Origin: Lachnospiraceae bacterium
GTDB lineage: Bacteria; Bacillota; Clostridia; Lachnospirales; Lachnospiraceae
Length of the DNA: 58,138 nt
Direction: 5' to 3'
Assembly: GCA_024680815.1 (NCBI GenBank)
Contig: JAILBQ010000093.1
Coordinates: 1-58,138, forward strand
Under the pieces are notes generated by a model. It was not told the DNA's origin and searched no databases. It worked only from the letters and a program-made list of their open reading frames with translations. Position numbers and translations under genes: made by a program. This document shows positions 16,282 through 24,771 of this stretch, piece after piece (position 1 is the stretch's first letter; the number at the start of each line of letters is the position of its first letter).

Positions 16282-17454
16282 TCAGATACGGGCGACACCG
16301 CTTTTTATCGCGGCCTGGGCCACTGCCTTTGCCACCGCCGGCCCCACGGCAGGATCAAAGGCATAAGGGATTATATAGTCGGCGCTTAGCTTCTCTTCGC
16401 TGATAAGGCCGGAGAGCGCCCGGGCAGCCGCCATTTTCATTTCCTCGTTTATATCCGAGGCCCGGACATCGAAGGCGCCGCGGAAGATTCCGGGAAAGGC
16501 CAGAACATTGTTTATCTGGTTCGGAAAGTCGCTCCGTCCGGTGGAAATAACGGCGGCCCCGCCTTTCTTTGCCTCCTCCGGGAATATCTCCGGGGTCGGG
16601 TTCGCACAGGCAAAGATTACGGGATCCCTCCTCATGGAGCGGACCATTTCGGCATTGACCGTTCCGGGCGCGGAAACCCCGATAAATACGTCCGCATCCC
16701 TGATTGCGTCCGCAAGGCTTCCGGTTCTCTTTTCCCTGTTGGTGACCCCGGCCATCTCTTCCTTAATCCAGTTAAGCCCCTCTCTTCCCTCATAGATCGC
16801 GCCCTGCCGGTCGCACATTGTGATGTCCTTAAAGCCTGCGGAAAGAAGGAGCTTCACAATCGCAACCGCCGCAGCTCCCGCGCCGGAGGTGACGATTCGT
16901 ACCTCTTCCTTCTTTTTTCCCACCACCTTCAGGGCGTTGGTAAGACCCGCCAGGGTAATGACAGCCGTACCGTGCTGGTCGTCGTGGAAAATCGGGATAT
17001 CCGTTTTTTCCTTCAGCTTTCTTTCGATTTCAAAGCATCTGGGCGCGGCTATATCCTCAAGATTAATGCCTCCGAAGGAGCCGGATATCAGAGCCACGGT
17101 ATTGACAAATTCATCCACGTCCTTTGTATTTACGCAGAGAGGAAAGGCGTCCACATCCCCGAAAGCCTTGAAAAGCACGCATTTTCCTTCCATAACCGGC
17201 ATCCCGGCAACAGGGCCTATATCCCCCAGCCCCAGAACCGCCGAGCCGTCGGTTATGACCGCGCACAGATTATGGCGGCGGGTAAGCTCATAGGATTTTT
17301 CAGGCTCCTTCTGAATCGCCAGACACGGCTCCGCCACTCCGGGAGTGTAGGCTAAGGACAGATCCTCCTTTGTTTTCACGCTGACCCGGCTCGTCACCTC
17401 TATTTTTCCTCTCCACTCCCCGTGGAGCCGTAAGGATTCCTTTGCGTAGTCCAT
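16282..17454 (-). CDS. NAD(P)-dependent malic enzyme
   Basis: 390 residues from the ATG at 17454, preceded by AAAGGAG; the longer frame to 17556 lacks a site. Family marks are YTPGVAEPC, TDGSAVLGLGDIG, FHDDQHGTA (metal ligands), TSGAGAAAVAIVKLL (dinucleotide fold) and ANPTPEIFP. It decarboxylates malate to pyruvate with reduction of NAD(P). It is the last of three leftward genes after degT and iorA, ending at the shared terminator. Its length matches the short bacterial form without a phosphotransacetylase domain. Confidence 0.92.
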   Translation of the reverse strand: MDYAKESLRLHGEWRGKIEVTSRVSVKTKEDLSLAYTPGVAEPCLAIQKEPEKSYELTRRHNLCAVITDGSAVLGLGDIGPVAGMPVMEGKCVLFKAFGDVDAFPLCVNTKDVDEFVNTVALISGSFGGINLEDIAAPRCFEIERKLKEKTDIPIFHDDQHGTAVITLAGLTNALKVVGKKKEEVRIVTSGAGAAAVAIVKLLLSAGFKDITMCDRQGAIYEGREGLNWIKEEMAGVTNREKRTGSLADAIRDADVFIGVSAPGTVNAEMVRSMRRDPVIFACANPTPEIFPEEAKKGGAAVISTGRSDFPNQINNVLAFPGIFRGAFDVRASDINEEMKMAAARALSGLISEEKLSADYIIPYAFDPAVGPAVAKAVAQAAIKSGVARI

Positions 17455-17489
17455 TTTTTCTCCTTTATTGCACTGCTTCGACCCATGGC

Positions 17490-19226
17490 TTACCTGGTTT
17501 TCAGGCTGAGAGCGCCGAAGGCACAGAGTTTCGTGCAGAGTCCGCAGCCGTTGCACATCGTGTCGTCGATTTTAACCGTGCCGTCCTCTCTCTTTGTCAC
17601 GGCCGGACAGCCGGGCTTTAAGCAGGCTCCGCATTTTCTGCATTTTTCGGTATCGCACTCAGCCCGGTTCGGGAATACCTGCCCCTTTAAGAGGGCGCAG
17701 GGAGCACAGGCAATAATTACCGAAAGAGCATCCCGGGCGATCTCTTCCTTAACGACCCGTTCAAATTCATCGATCTCAAAGGGATTGACCTCCACCACAT
17801 GCTCTATATTCATGGCCCTCACGAGGGCGTAGATCGATACCGCGGGAACGGTTTCTCCGGAGAGGGTCTTTCCGGTGGCGGCGTGATCCTGATGCCCGGT
17901 CATTCCGGTGGTGGAATTGTCCATGATAATGACCGTGCCGTGCACCTGGTTATAGGACATATTAAGCAGGGAATTGATTCCGGTATGCAGGAAGGTGGAA
18001 TCCCCGATTACCGCCACCATCTTCTTTGCTCCTTCGTGTCCCAGGGCCCTTTCAAAGCCGTGAAGCGTGGAAATCGAGGCTCCCATACAGACCGTGGTAT
18101 CCACCACGGAAAGCGGCGCGACAGCTCCCAGGGTGTAGCACCCGATATCGCCGCAGGCGCTTAAGCCCAGCTTCTTTAAAACATGGAAGGTGGCGCGGTG
18201 CGGGCAGCCCGGGCAGAGAATCGGAGGCCGTGCGGGAACCTTTGCGGCTTCGAAGGATGTATTCTCACCCTTTAATACCTTTCTTAAAAGATTTGCGGAA
18301 TACTCTCCCTCCAGAGTAAAGAGCTCCTTTCCCTCGCAGGGGATGCCCCAGGACTTCACCATGGTCTCGATAAAGGGCTCCAGCTCCTCGAAGATGATAA
18401 GACGCTTAACCTTTGAGGCAAAGTCCCGGATAAGCTTCTCCGGCAGAGGATAGACCATCCCCAGTTTAAGGACGCTGGCCCCGGGGAAAACCTCCTTAAT
18501 ATATTCATAAGCGATTCCGCTTGTAATGAAGCCTATGGAATTATCCCCCTCTTCGATACGGTTGATTTCAAGGGAATCTGCATCCCGGGAGAGCCTCTCC
18601 TCCCGCTTAACCACGGCGCTGTGTCTGCCGATGGCGCTGGCGGGCATCATGCAGTATTTTTTAATATCCCGTTCATAGGGCTTTACCGGCGGCACGATTC
18701 TTTCTCCCAGTTCCACCATTCCCTGGGAATGGGCCAGTCTCGTCGTTGTCCTTAAGATCACCGGCGTATCGTATTTCTCGGATATTTCGTATGCAAGCTT
18801 CACGAATTCCTTAGCCTCGGCGGAATCCGAGGGTTCCATGACCGGCACATGGGCCGAGCGCCCTATAAGACGCGTATCCTGCTCGTTCTGGGAGGAATAG
18901 AGCCCGGGGTCGTCCGCCACGACCAGCACCAGGCCTCCGTTTACGCCGATATAGGACACGGTATACAAAGGATCGCTGGCCACGTTGAGCCCCACGTGCT
19001 TCATACACGCAAACGACCGTACACCGGCAAGCGAAGCCCCTATCGCCACCTCCACGGCCACCTTCTCGTTTGGAGACCACTCCGCGTATACATCCTCATA
19101 TTTCACGAGATTCTCCGATATTTCCGTACTCGGCGTTCCGGGATAGGCGGCACTTACCTTAACTCCTGCTTCCCATAAGCCTCTGGCTATGGCTTCGTTT
19201 CCCAGCATCATTTTTCTTTCAGACAT
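17490..19226 (-). CDS. iorA: Indolepyruvate:ferredoxin oxidoreductase alpha subunit
   Basis: 578 residues. Order: pyrimidine-binding half (YPGTPSTEISE near residue 29), C-terminal thiamine-diphosphate half (CPGCPHRATF, GDIGCYTLG, MGASIS, GDSTFLHTG) and two ferredoxin-like clusters at the end (CRKCGACLKPGC and CNGCGLCTKLC), each binding 4Fe-4S. It catalyses oxidative decarboxylation of aryl pyruvates together with IorB. The iorB gene is not beside it but at 5486-6061. It sits 35 bases upstream of malic enzyme and 61 bases downstream of degT in one leftward group. Confidence 0.95.
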   Translation of the reverse strand: MSERKMMLGNEAIARGLWEAGVKVSAAYPGTPSTEISENLVKYEDVYAEWSPNEKVAVEVAIGASLAGVRSFACMKHVGLNVASDPLYTVSYIGVNGGLVLVVADDPGLYSSQNEQDTRLIGRSAHVPVMEPSDSAEAKEFVKLAYEISEKYDTPVILRTTTRLAHSQGMVELGERIVPPVKPYERDIKKYCMMPASAIGRHSAVVKREERLSRDADSLEINRIEEGDNSIGFITSGIAYEYIKEVFPGASVLKLGMVYPLPEKLIRDFASKVKRLIIFEELEPFIETMVKSWGIPCEGKELFTLEGEYSANLLRKVLKGENTSFEAAKVPARPPILCPGCPHRATFHVLKKLGLSACGDIGCYTLGAVAPLSVVDTTVCMGASISTLHGFERALGHEGAKKMVAVIGDSTFLHTGINSLLNMSYNQVHGTVIIMDNSTTGMTGHQDHAATGKTLSGETVPAVSIYALVRAMNIEHVVEVNPFEIDEFERVVKEEIARDALSVIIACAPCALLKGQVFPNRAECDTEKCRKCGACLKPGCPAVTKREDGTVKIDDTMCNGCGLCTKLCAFGALSLKTR

Positions 19227-19287
19227 CTTCTTCTCCGTTTCCTTTTTTATTTATTACCGTGCGCATTTCCGATTTTCGCCCGGAAAG

Positions 19288-20400
19288 TCAGGCGTTTTTA
19301 ATTCTGATGATCTCCTCCGCAACCTTTTCGGCTCCCGAAACCCCCAGCTCCTCAAAGAGGGGCAGGGTCAGCACCCGCTCCGCCGTCCGGAGGGCCACCG
19401 GGGTTTCCTCCGGCTTAAACCGTCCCCTGTAGCACTCCATGGCGCTCGTTAACGGATAGAAATATTTTCTGACCAGAATCCCTTTTTCCGCCAGCTTCTC
19501 CGCCAGAACGTTTCTGTCCTTACCGAAAAGCTTTTCATCCACCACCACCGGGAAATAGGCGTAGTTGGGAGTGACCCCGCTCTGTACGGGGGGAAGGATG
19601 AGACCCTCCACCTCTGAAAGCCGCTCCCTGTAGTGCTCTGCCGCCGCCTTCCTGCTCTGCACCGCCCTGTGGAAATGTCGCAGGTTGCAAAGTCCCATGG
19701 CGGCCGAAAATTCGTTCATCTTTCCGTTGCCGCCGATTTCGTCCACATGCTCCTCATCCCTTATTCCGAAATCCTTTGTTTCCCTTATCCTTTCGGAAAG
19801 CGCCGGGTCGGAAAAGCAGACAGCCCCGCCCTCTATGGTATGAAAAACCTTTGTGGCATGGAAGGAAAAGCAGGAAATATCGCCGAAGGAGGCTATCCCT
19901 TTTTCTCCAACCCTTTCCCCGAAGGTGTGGGCGGCGTCATAGATGACCTTCAGGCCGTGACGCTTCGCAATATCCTCTATCGCAGACGTATCGCATACAT
20001 GGCCGTAGACATGGACCGGCAGAATCGCGCCGGTGCGCTCCGTAATCTTATCCTCGATTTTTTCCGGATCCAGGCAGCAGGTCTTACTGTCTATGTCGCA
20101 GAAAACCGGTTCAAGTCCGCTCCTGACTATGGCATGGGTGGTGGATACAAAGGTAAAGGGGGTGGTGATTACCTCTCCGGTAATTCCAAGGGCCCCAAGG
20201 GCAAGCTCCAGAGCCGTATGGCCGTTTACCACGGGCTCGGCAAAGGGAACCCCCAAAAAGGCCGTAAGCTCAGCCTTAAATGCTTCGTGCTTCGCTCCGT
20301 TATTGGTGAGCCACCTGCTGTCCCAGAGCTCTCTTATCTCTTCTGTATATTCCTCCAGCGACGGCATGGAGGAGCGCGTAACGGGTATGATGGTTTTCAT
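19288..20400 (-). CDS. DegT/DnrJ/EryC1/StrS-type sugar aminotransferase
   Basis: 370 residues. Pyridoxal-phosphate fold with FSFHATKVFHTIEGG, in which Lys184 forms the Schiff base; other marks are NGHTALELAL, TTPFTFVSTTHA and YDAAHTFG. The family aminates keto sugars bound to nucleotides for surface glycans. There is no nucleotide-sugar synthesis gene nearby, so the substrate is open. It lies between the pnp terminator and iorA; the association with iorA and malic enzyme looks positional rather than functional. Confidence 0.88.
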   Translation of the reverse strand: MKTIIPVTRSSMPSLEEYTEEIRELWDSRWLTNNGAKHEAFKAELTAFLGVPFAEPVVNGHTALELALGALGITGEVITTPFTFVSTTHAIVRSGLEPVFCDIDSKTCCLDPEKIEDKITERTGAILPVHVYGHVCDTSAIEDIAKRHGLKVIYDAAHTFGERVGEKGIASFGDISCFSFHATKVFHTIEGGAVCFSDPALSERIRETKDFGIRDEEHVDEIGGNGKMNEFSAAMGLCNLRHFHRAVQSRKAAAEHYRERLSEVEGLILPPVQSGVTPNYAYFPVVVDEKLFGKDRNVLAEKLAEKGILVRKYFYPLTSAMECYRGRFKPEETPVALRTAERVLTLPLFEELGVSGAEKVAEEIIRIKNA

Positions 20401-20423
20401 AGCAGCAGTATAGCATAATAATC

Positions 20424-20450
20424 GGGCTGCCGCAAAACCTGCGGCAGCCC
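20424..20450 (-). terminator. Terminator after pnp
   Basis: GGGCTGCCGC pairs with GCGGCAGCCC; the minus-strand tail GATTATTAT is only moderately T-rich, so termination may be partial. Confidence 0.65.
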
Positions 20451-20475
20451 ATTAATAACCTAATTGAACGGATCT

Positions 20476-22566
20476 TTATCTGGCATCCTTGATGGAGAAG
20501 GAAATACGTCCCATACGATCCTTTCCGAGACACTTGACCCGGACATGGTCTCCCAGGGTCAGCACGTCCTCCACATGATCGATCCTGCGGGGCGCGATCT
20601 TGGAAATGTGAACCATTCCCTCCTTGCCCGGCGCGAACTCGATGAAAGCTCCGAATTCCTTGATGGAAACCACGGTTCCCTCGTAGAATTCTCCCTCCTC
20701 GAATTCGGTGACGATCATGTTGACCATCTCCAGAGCCTTCTGCATGGCAGCGTCGTCAGTACCGCAGATGGAAACCGCGCCGTCATCGTCAATATCGATC
20801 TTGACGCCCGTGCGGGCAATGATTTCGTTGATGGTCTTGCCTCTGGCACCCACAACCTCGCCGATCTTCTCGGGATCGATTCTGGTCTGGATGATCTTCG
20901 GAGCGTATTTGCCCACGTTCGGTCTGGGCTCGGCGATTGCGGGAGTCATGATCTCATTCATGATGTATTCCCTCGCCTCATGGCACTGCTTAATAGCCTG
21001 CTCAACGATGGGTCTTGTGAGGCCGTGGATCTTTATATCCATCTGGATGGCCGTGATTCCGTCATGGGTGCCGGCCACCTTGAAGTCCATGTCTCCGAAG
21101 AAATCCTCGAGCCCCTGGATATCAGTAAGCACGATATAGTCGTCATCCGTCTCTCCCGTAACCAGACCGCAGGAAATTCCGGCCACCTGCTTCTTAATGG
21201 GCACGCCTGCCGCCATAAGGGCCATGCAGGAGGCACAGATTGAAGCCTGGGAGGTGGAGCCGTTGGATTCAAAGGTCTCGGACACCGCACGGATCGAATA
21301 AGGGAACTCGTCCTCGCTGGGAAGCACAGGAATAAGAGCCTTTTCCGCGAGAGCCCCGTGCCCGATTTCCCTTCGTCCCGGCCCTCTCGAGGGCTTTGTT
21401 TCCCCTACTGAATAGGACGGGAAATTATACTGATGGATATATCTCTTTTCTGTAATATTGTCATCAAGGCCGTCAACCCTCTGCTTCTCCGAAAGGGGAG
21501 CCAGGGTCACGACATCGCAGATCTGGGTCTGGCCTCTGGTGAACATGGCCGAGCCGTGTACTCTGGGAATGATGTCGACTTCCGCGGCAAGAGGCCTGAT
21601 CTGGGTGATCTCTCTTCCGTCGGGGCGTTTGTGATCCTTAAGGATCATCTTACGCACCGTCTTTTTCTGGTACTGGTAAACCGCCTCGTCAACTAAAGGA
21701 GCAAACTCCTCATTGTCGGCAAGGGCTTCGGCGACCTTAACTCTGACCGCGTCCACCGCGGCCTCCCTGGCCTGCTTGTCGTCGTTAAAGACCGCTTTCT
21801 CCATTTCTTCGGGAGGAACGATGCGCTTAATTTCCTCAAAGAGGGCCTCGGGAATCGCCTGGCTTATGTATTCACTCTTTTCTTTTCCGACTTCACTCTG
21901 AATCTTCTTAAAGAACTCGATGATCTCGAGGTTGATGTCGTGGCATTTATAAATCGCCTCCAGCATCTTCTCATCAGTAATCTCGTTTGCGCCGGCCTCG
22001 ATCATGATAACCTTCTGCCCGACGGAGGCCACCGTAAGCTGCAGATCTCCCTCGTCCCATTCCTTCTGGGAGGGATTGACGATAAACTTTCCGTCCTTTA
22101 AGCCCATCTGGGTCATGGCGCAGGGGCCGTCAAAGGGGATGTCGGAAATCGTGGTGGCCAGGGCGCAGCCCAGCATACCCACAAGCTCCGGACGGCACTC
22201 GGGATCCACGCTCATAACAAGCGCGTCCAGCGTCACGTCGTTGCGGTAATCCTTCGGAAAAAGCGGCCGCATGGGGCGGTCGATAACGCGGGAAGTAAGA
22301 ACCGCGTTTTCGCTGGCCTTTCCTTCTCTCTTGTTGAAGCCCCCGGGCATTTTCCCGGCTGAATAAAACTTTTCCTCATACTCCACTGAAAGCGGGAAGA
22401 AATCGATACCCTCCCTGGGCTCCCTTGAAGCCGTAGCAGTGCAGAGTACGGTGGTTTCGCCGTAGTGCATGAAAGCCGCGCCGTTGGCCTGGGCCGCAAC
22501 TCTCCCGATGTCGATGGAAAGGGTCTTTCCGCCGAGTTCCATTGTGTAGGTTTTGTAATCTGACAT
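20476..22566 (-). CDS. pnp: Polyribonucleotide nucleotidyltransferase (PNPase)
   Basis: 696 residues. Two RNase PH domains (first with GETTVLCTATASREP, second with TRGQTQICDVVTL and NFPSYSVGETKPSRGPGRRE), then a KH domain (IGEVVGARGKTINEI) and an S1 domain (EGTVVSIKEFGAFIEF). It degrades RNA 3' to 5' phosphorolytically and can add tails. It follows rpsO on the same strand with a terminator hairpin between, the usual arrangement. The first ATG sits after an AAGGAG-like site. Length is normal for the family. Confidence 0.98.
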   Translation of the reverse strand: MSDYKTYTMELGGKTLSIDIGRVAAQANGAAFMHYGETTVLCTATASREPREGIDFFPLSVEYEEKFYSAGKMPGGFNKREGKASENAVLTSRVIDRPMRPLFPKDYRNDVTLDALVMSVDPECRPELVGMLGCALATTISDIPFDGPCAMTQMGLKDGKFIVNPSQKEWDEGDLQLTVASVGQKVIMIEAGANEITDEKMLEAIYKCHDINLEIIEFFKKIQSEVGKEKSEYISQAIPEALFEEIKRIVPPEEMEKAVFNDDKQAREAAVDAVRVKVAEALADNEEFAPLVDEAVYQYQKKTVRKMILKDHKRPDGREITQIRPLAAEVDIIPRVHGSAMFTRGQTQICDVVTLAPLSEKQRVDGLDDNITEKRYIHQYNFPSYSVGETKPSRGPGRREIGHGALAEKALIPVLPSEDEFPYSIRAVSETFESNGSTSQASICASCMALMAAGVPIKKQVAGISCGLVTGETDDDYIVLTDIQGLEDFFGDMDFKVAGTHDGITAIQMDIKIHGLTRPIVEQAIKQCHEAREYIMNEIMTPAIAEPRPNVGKYAPKIIQTRIDPEKIGEVVGARGKTINEIIARTGVKIDIDDDGAVSICGTDDAAMQKALEMVNMIVTEFEEGEFYEGTVVSIKEFGAFIEFAPGKEGMVHISKIAPRRIDHVEDVLTLGDHVRVKCLGKDRMGRISFSIKDAR

Positions 22567-22640
22567 AATTTACTCCTTCTTCTTCTCTTCTCTCTTTCCT
22601 TCTGCCGCGGATTGCGGCGACGGTGACCAAAGTCACTTTA

Positions 22641-22667
22641 AAAAGGCGGGTGAGGTTCCACCCGCCT
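22641..22667 (-). terminator. Terminator between rpsO and pnp
   Basis: Minus strand GGCGGGTG, short loop, CACCCGCC followed by TTTTT. It separates the abundant S15 message from pnp. Confidence 0.85.
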
Positions 22668-22680
22668 TTTGCGTCCTTTC

Positions 22681-22947
22681 TTACTTCCTGATTCCCAGCT
22701 TTTCAATCAGGTCACGATACCGTTTGATATCCTTTCTCTTCAGATAGTCCAGAAGCCCTCTTCTGGCACCGACCATCTTTAAAAGGCCCCGCCTGGAATG
22801 ATGGTCGTGATCGTTTACCTTAAGATGTTCCGTGAGCTCCCTGATGCGTTCCGTAAGAATCGCGATCTGCACCTCCGGCGAACCCGTGTCGTTCTCGTTC
22901 TTCCCGTAGGTTTTCACAAGCTCCGCTTTCTTTTCCTTGCTGATCAT
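22681..22947 (-). CDS. rpsO: 30S ribosomal protein S15
   Basis: 88 residues, the normal length. [17 protein letters not shown] and [19 protein letters not shown] are the family signature and the 16S rRNA-contact region. A promoter with TTGACG and TATATT lies about 100 bases upstream, leaving a leader of roughly 85 bases, which is long enough for the S15 autoregulatory fold known in other bacteria; I did not confirm such a fold. Confidence 0.98.
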   Translation of the reverse strand: MISKEKKAELVKTYGKNENDTGSPEVQIAILTERIRELTEHLKVNDHDHHSRRGLLKMVGARRGLLDYLKRKDIKRYRDLIEKLGIRK

Positions 22948-23041
22948 TTCTTTTCTCCTTTGAACTTATACTTTTTTCGCCAGCTGCTAAGCCCCGGCTT
23001 TGAGATGCCGCGGACTGGGCAGCGGTCACACACACCGCATT

Positions 23042-23070
23042 AATATAACACCCTTTATGAAAAACGTCAA
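23042..23070 (-). promoter_or_regulatory. Promoter for rpsO-pnp
   Basis: Minus strand TTGACG (23065-23070), 17-base spacer, TATATT (23042-23047). Both boxes are near consensus at optimal spacing. Confidence 0.85.
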
Positions 23071-23125
23071 GCAAAGGATATTTTGTGTATTGAAACTCCC
23101 CGGTTTTATGATGTAGGATTAACAT

Positions 23126-23605
23126 ATGATCGGAATAGTACTTCACGAACCGGAAATCCCCTATAACACCGGAAATATCGGCAGAACCTGCCTGGACGCG
23201 GGAGCGGGGCTCCACCTTATCGAGCCCCTGGGCTTTATATTGTCGGACAAAAAGCTGAAGCGGGCGGGGATGGACTACTGGGACAGGCTGGAGGTGACGC
23301 GGTATATAAACTACGGGGATTTTCTGGCAAAACACCCGGGGGAAACCATCTGGTACGCCAGCACCAAGGCGGGCCAATGTTATACCGAAGTGCGTTACTC
23401 CCCGGATGACTTCATCATGTTCGGCAGGGAAGGAGGGGGAATCCCCGAAGAGATCCTCCGCGCCAATCCCGCTCACTGCATACGCATCCCCATGAAAGAG
23501 GGCTGCCGCTCACTGAACTTAAGCAACTCCGTGGCCATAGTCCTCTACGAAGCCCTGCGGCAGAACGGTTTCCCGGGTCTCAAAACGACGGGCGTCTTAC
23601 CCTGA
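23126..23605 (+). CDS. trmL: tRNA (cytidine(34)-2'-O)-methyltransferase
   Basis: 159 residues, SPOUT fold. EPEIPYNTGNIGRTC at the start, FGREGGGIPEEIL and CIRIPMKEGCRSLNLSNS form the trefoil-knot SAM site. It methylates the wobble ribose in tRNA-Leu isoacceptors. It is a single gene divergent from rpsO; the stop lies 20 bases from the convergent stop of the NlpC/P60 gene with no clear terminator between. Confidence 0.93.
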   Translation: MIGIVLHEPEIPYNTGNIGRTCLDAGAGLHLIEPLGFILSDKKLKRAGMDYWDRLEVTRYINYGDFLAKHPGETIWYASTKAGQCYTEVRYSPDDFIMFGREGGGIPEEILRANPAHCIRIPMKEGCRSLNLSNSVAIVLYEALRQNGFPGLKTTGVLP

Positions 23606-23625
23606 AGCCTCAAAGAAACACTCCC

Positions 23626-24771
23626 TTAATCCTGAATAACCCGCCGTACAGCCGCGGGAGTGCGGTAATAAGCATTATTAATTCTGATGCCCACCCTGGG
23701 GTTGGAGGCATTGATGACCTGGCCGTTTCCGATGTAGATGGCCACGTGATTAATCCGCCCCGCCTTCGAGTAGAAGAAGAGGTCGCCGGGTTTGGCCTCT
23801 CCGGGCTTTATCTTAACGCCCACATTGACCTGCTGTCTTGAGGTACGGGGCATCTTGATTCCGAATTTCTTGAATACCTGCATAACGTAGCCCGAGCAGT
23901 CGCAGCCCTTCGTGAGCGAGGTGCCGCCCCAGACATACGGATTTCCGAGGAACTGCTTGGAATAGTTGACGAGATTGACCCGCAGCTCCGAAACGCCCTG
24001 GCCGTAGCGCAGCTCCTTCATAGTGACGGCCTTTTCCAGCTGCTCCGAAATGGTACAGAATTCGGTGCTTATATACCCCTCGTCCTCATCTATGCGAATT
24101 TTAACCCAGTCGTCGTCCGCGGTTCCCTCCACGATCTCCAGCTCCTCGCCCATGGGCACCATCGTAAGGACGATGGAATCCGTCGTGGGCTCGCCCCGGA
24201 CAAAGAGGGTGGTGGTGGTTACCTGGGCCATCAGGGTAAGGTACTTCTTCGCCGCTTCCACGGCGCCCTCTCCCACCAGAAGAAAATCGTTATGGACGTA
24301 GCCGTCCACCTTGCCGGATTTTATCCTTATCCAGTTCCCGCTTACATCCACGATTTCACAGCCGGCGTGCTTGTTCATCTTTCCCACCAGCTCGAAATTT
24401 TCCCCTGGCCCCTCCCTGACATTCAGGTGGTTCTGTACCTCGGCTATACCGATATTGGTGTAGCCGGCGATGAGCCCGTCTCCATCGGTATCCAGCTCAA
24501 GGGTGTCGAGATTCAGGGCTGAGGTCTTGGAGGAATCCACGCCCGCGGAAAAATCCAGATCATTTCCGCCGTTTTCAAAAACCGCGCCGGCTCCGGCGGC
24601 AAAAACCATTTTCCCGGAATTATCCGAGGACGAGGCCTTGGAAGAAGAGAAATTTCCCGTCCCCCGCCGGCCTCCCGCAGCCCGTACAGAAACTATCCCG
24701 CCCTGCATCATGGAAAAAAGCAGCACAAGACATAAGACTAGCCCTATCGCCCCTTTCTCCTGCCGGCTCAT
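23626..24771 (-). CDS. Secreted NlpC/P60 peptidoglycan endopeptidase with SH3 domains
   Basis: 381 residues. Signal peptide (core LVLCLVLLFSMM), a Ser/Gly-rich stretch, two bacterial SH3 domains (VQNHLNVREGPG and TTTLFVRGEPTT) that bind wall peptides, and a C-terminal NlpC/P60 domain with the catalytic Cys in CDCSGYV and His in INHVAIYIG. It cleaves stem peptides in the wall. Its ATG overlaps the stop of the Na/Pi transporter gene by four bases (ATGA), placing it at the end of the long rimP-infB-ribF operon, an unusual place for a wall hydrolase. Confidence 0.92.
   Translation of the reverse strand: MSRQEKGAIGLVLCLVLLFSMMQGGIVSVRAAGGRRGTGNFSSSKASSSDNSGKMVFAAGAGAVFENGGNDLDFSAGVDSSKTSALNLDTLELDTDGDGLIAGYTNIGIAEVQNHLNVREGPGENFELVGKMNKHAGCEIVDVSGNWIRIKSGKVDGYVHNDFLLVGEGAVEAAKKYLTLMAQVTTTTLFVRGEPTTDSIVLTMVPMGEELEIVEGTADDDWVKIRIDEDEGYISTEFCTISEQLEKAVTMKELRYGQGVSELRVNLVNYSKQFLGNPYVWGGTSLTKGCDCSGYVMQVFKKFGIKMPRTSRQQVNVGVKIKPGEAKPGDLFFYSKAGRINHVAIYIGNGQVINASNPRVGIRINNAYYRTPAAVRRVIQD

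Noticed and set aside
20464-21243. A 259-codon open frame on the plus strand inside pnp
   Set aside because: Shadow of a highly conserved gene; no promoter or ribosome site, and no domain.
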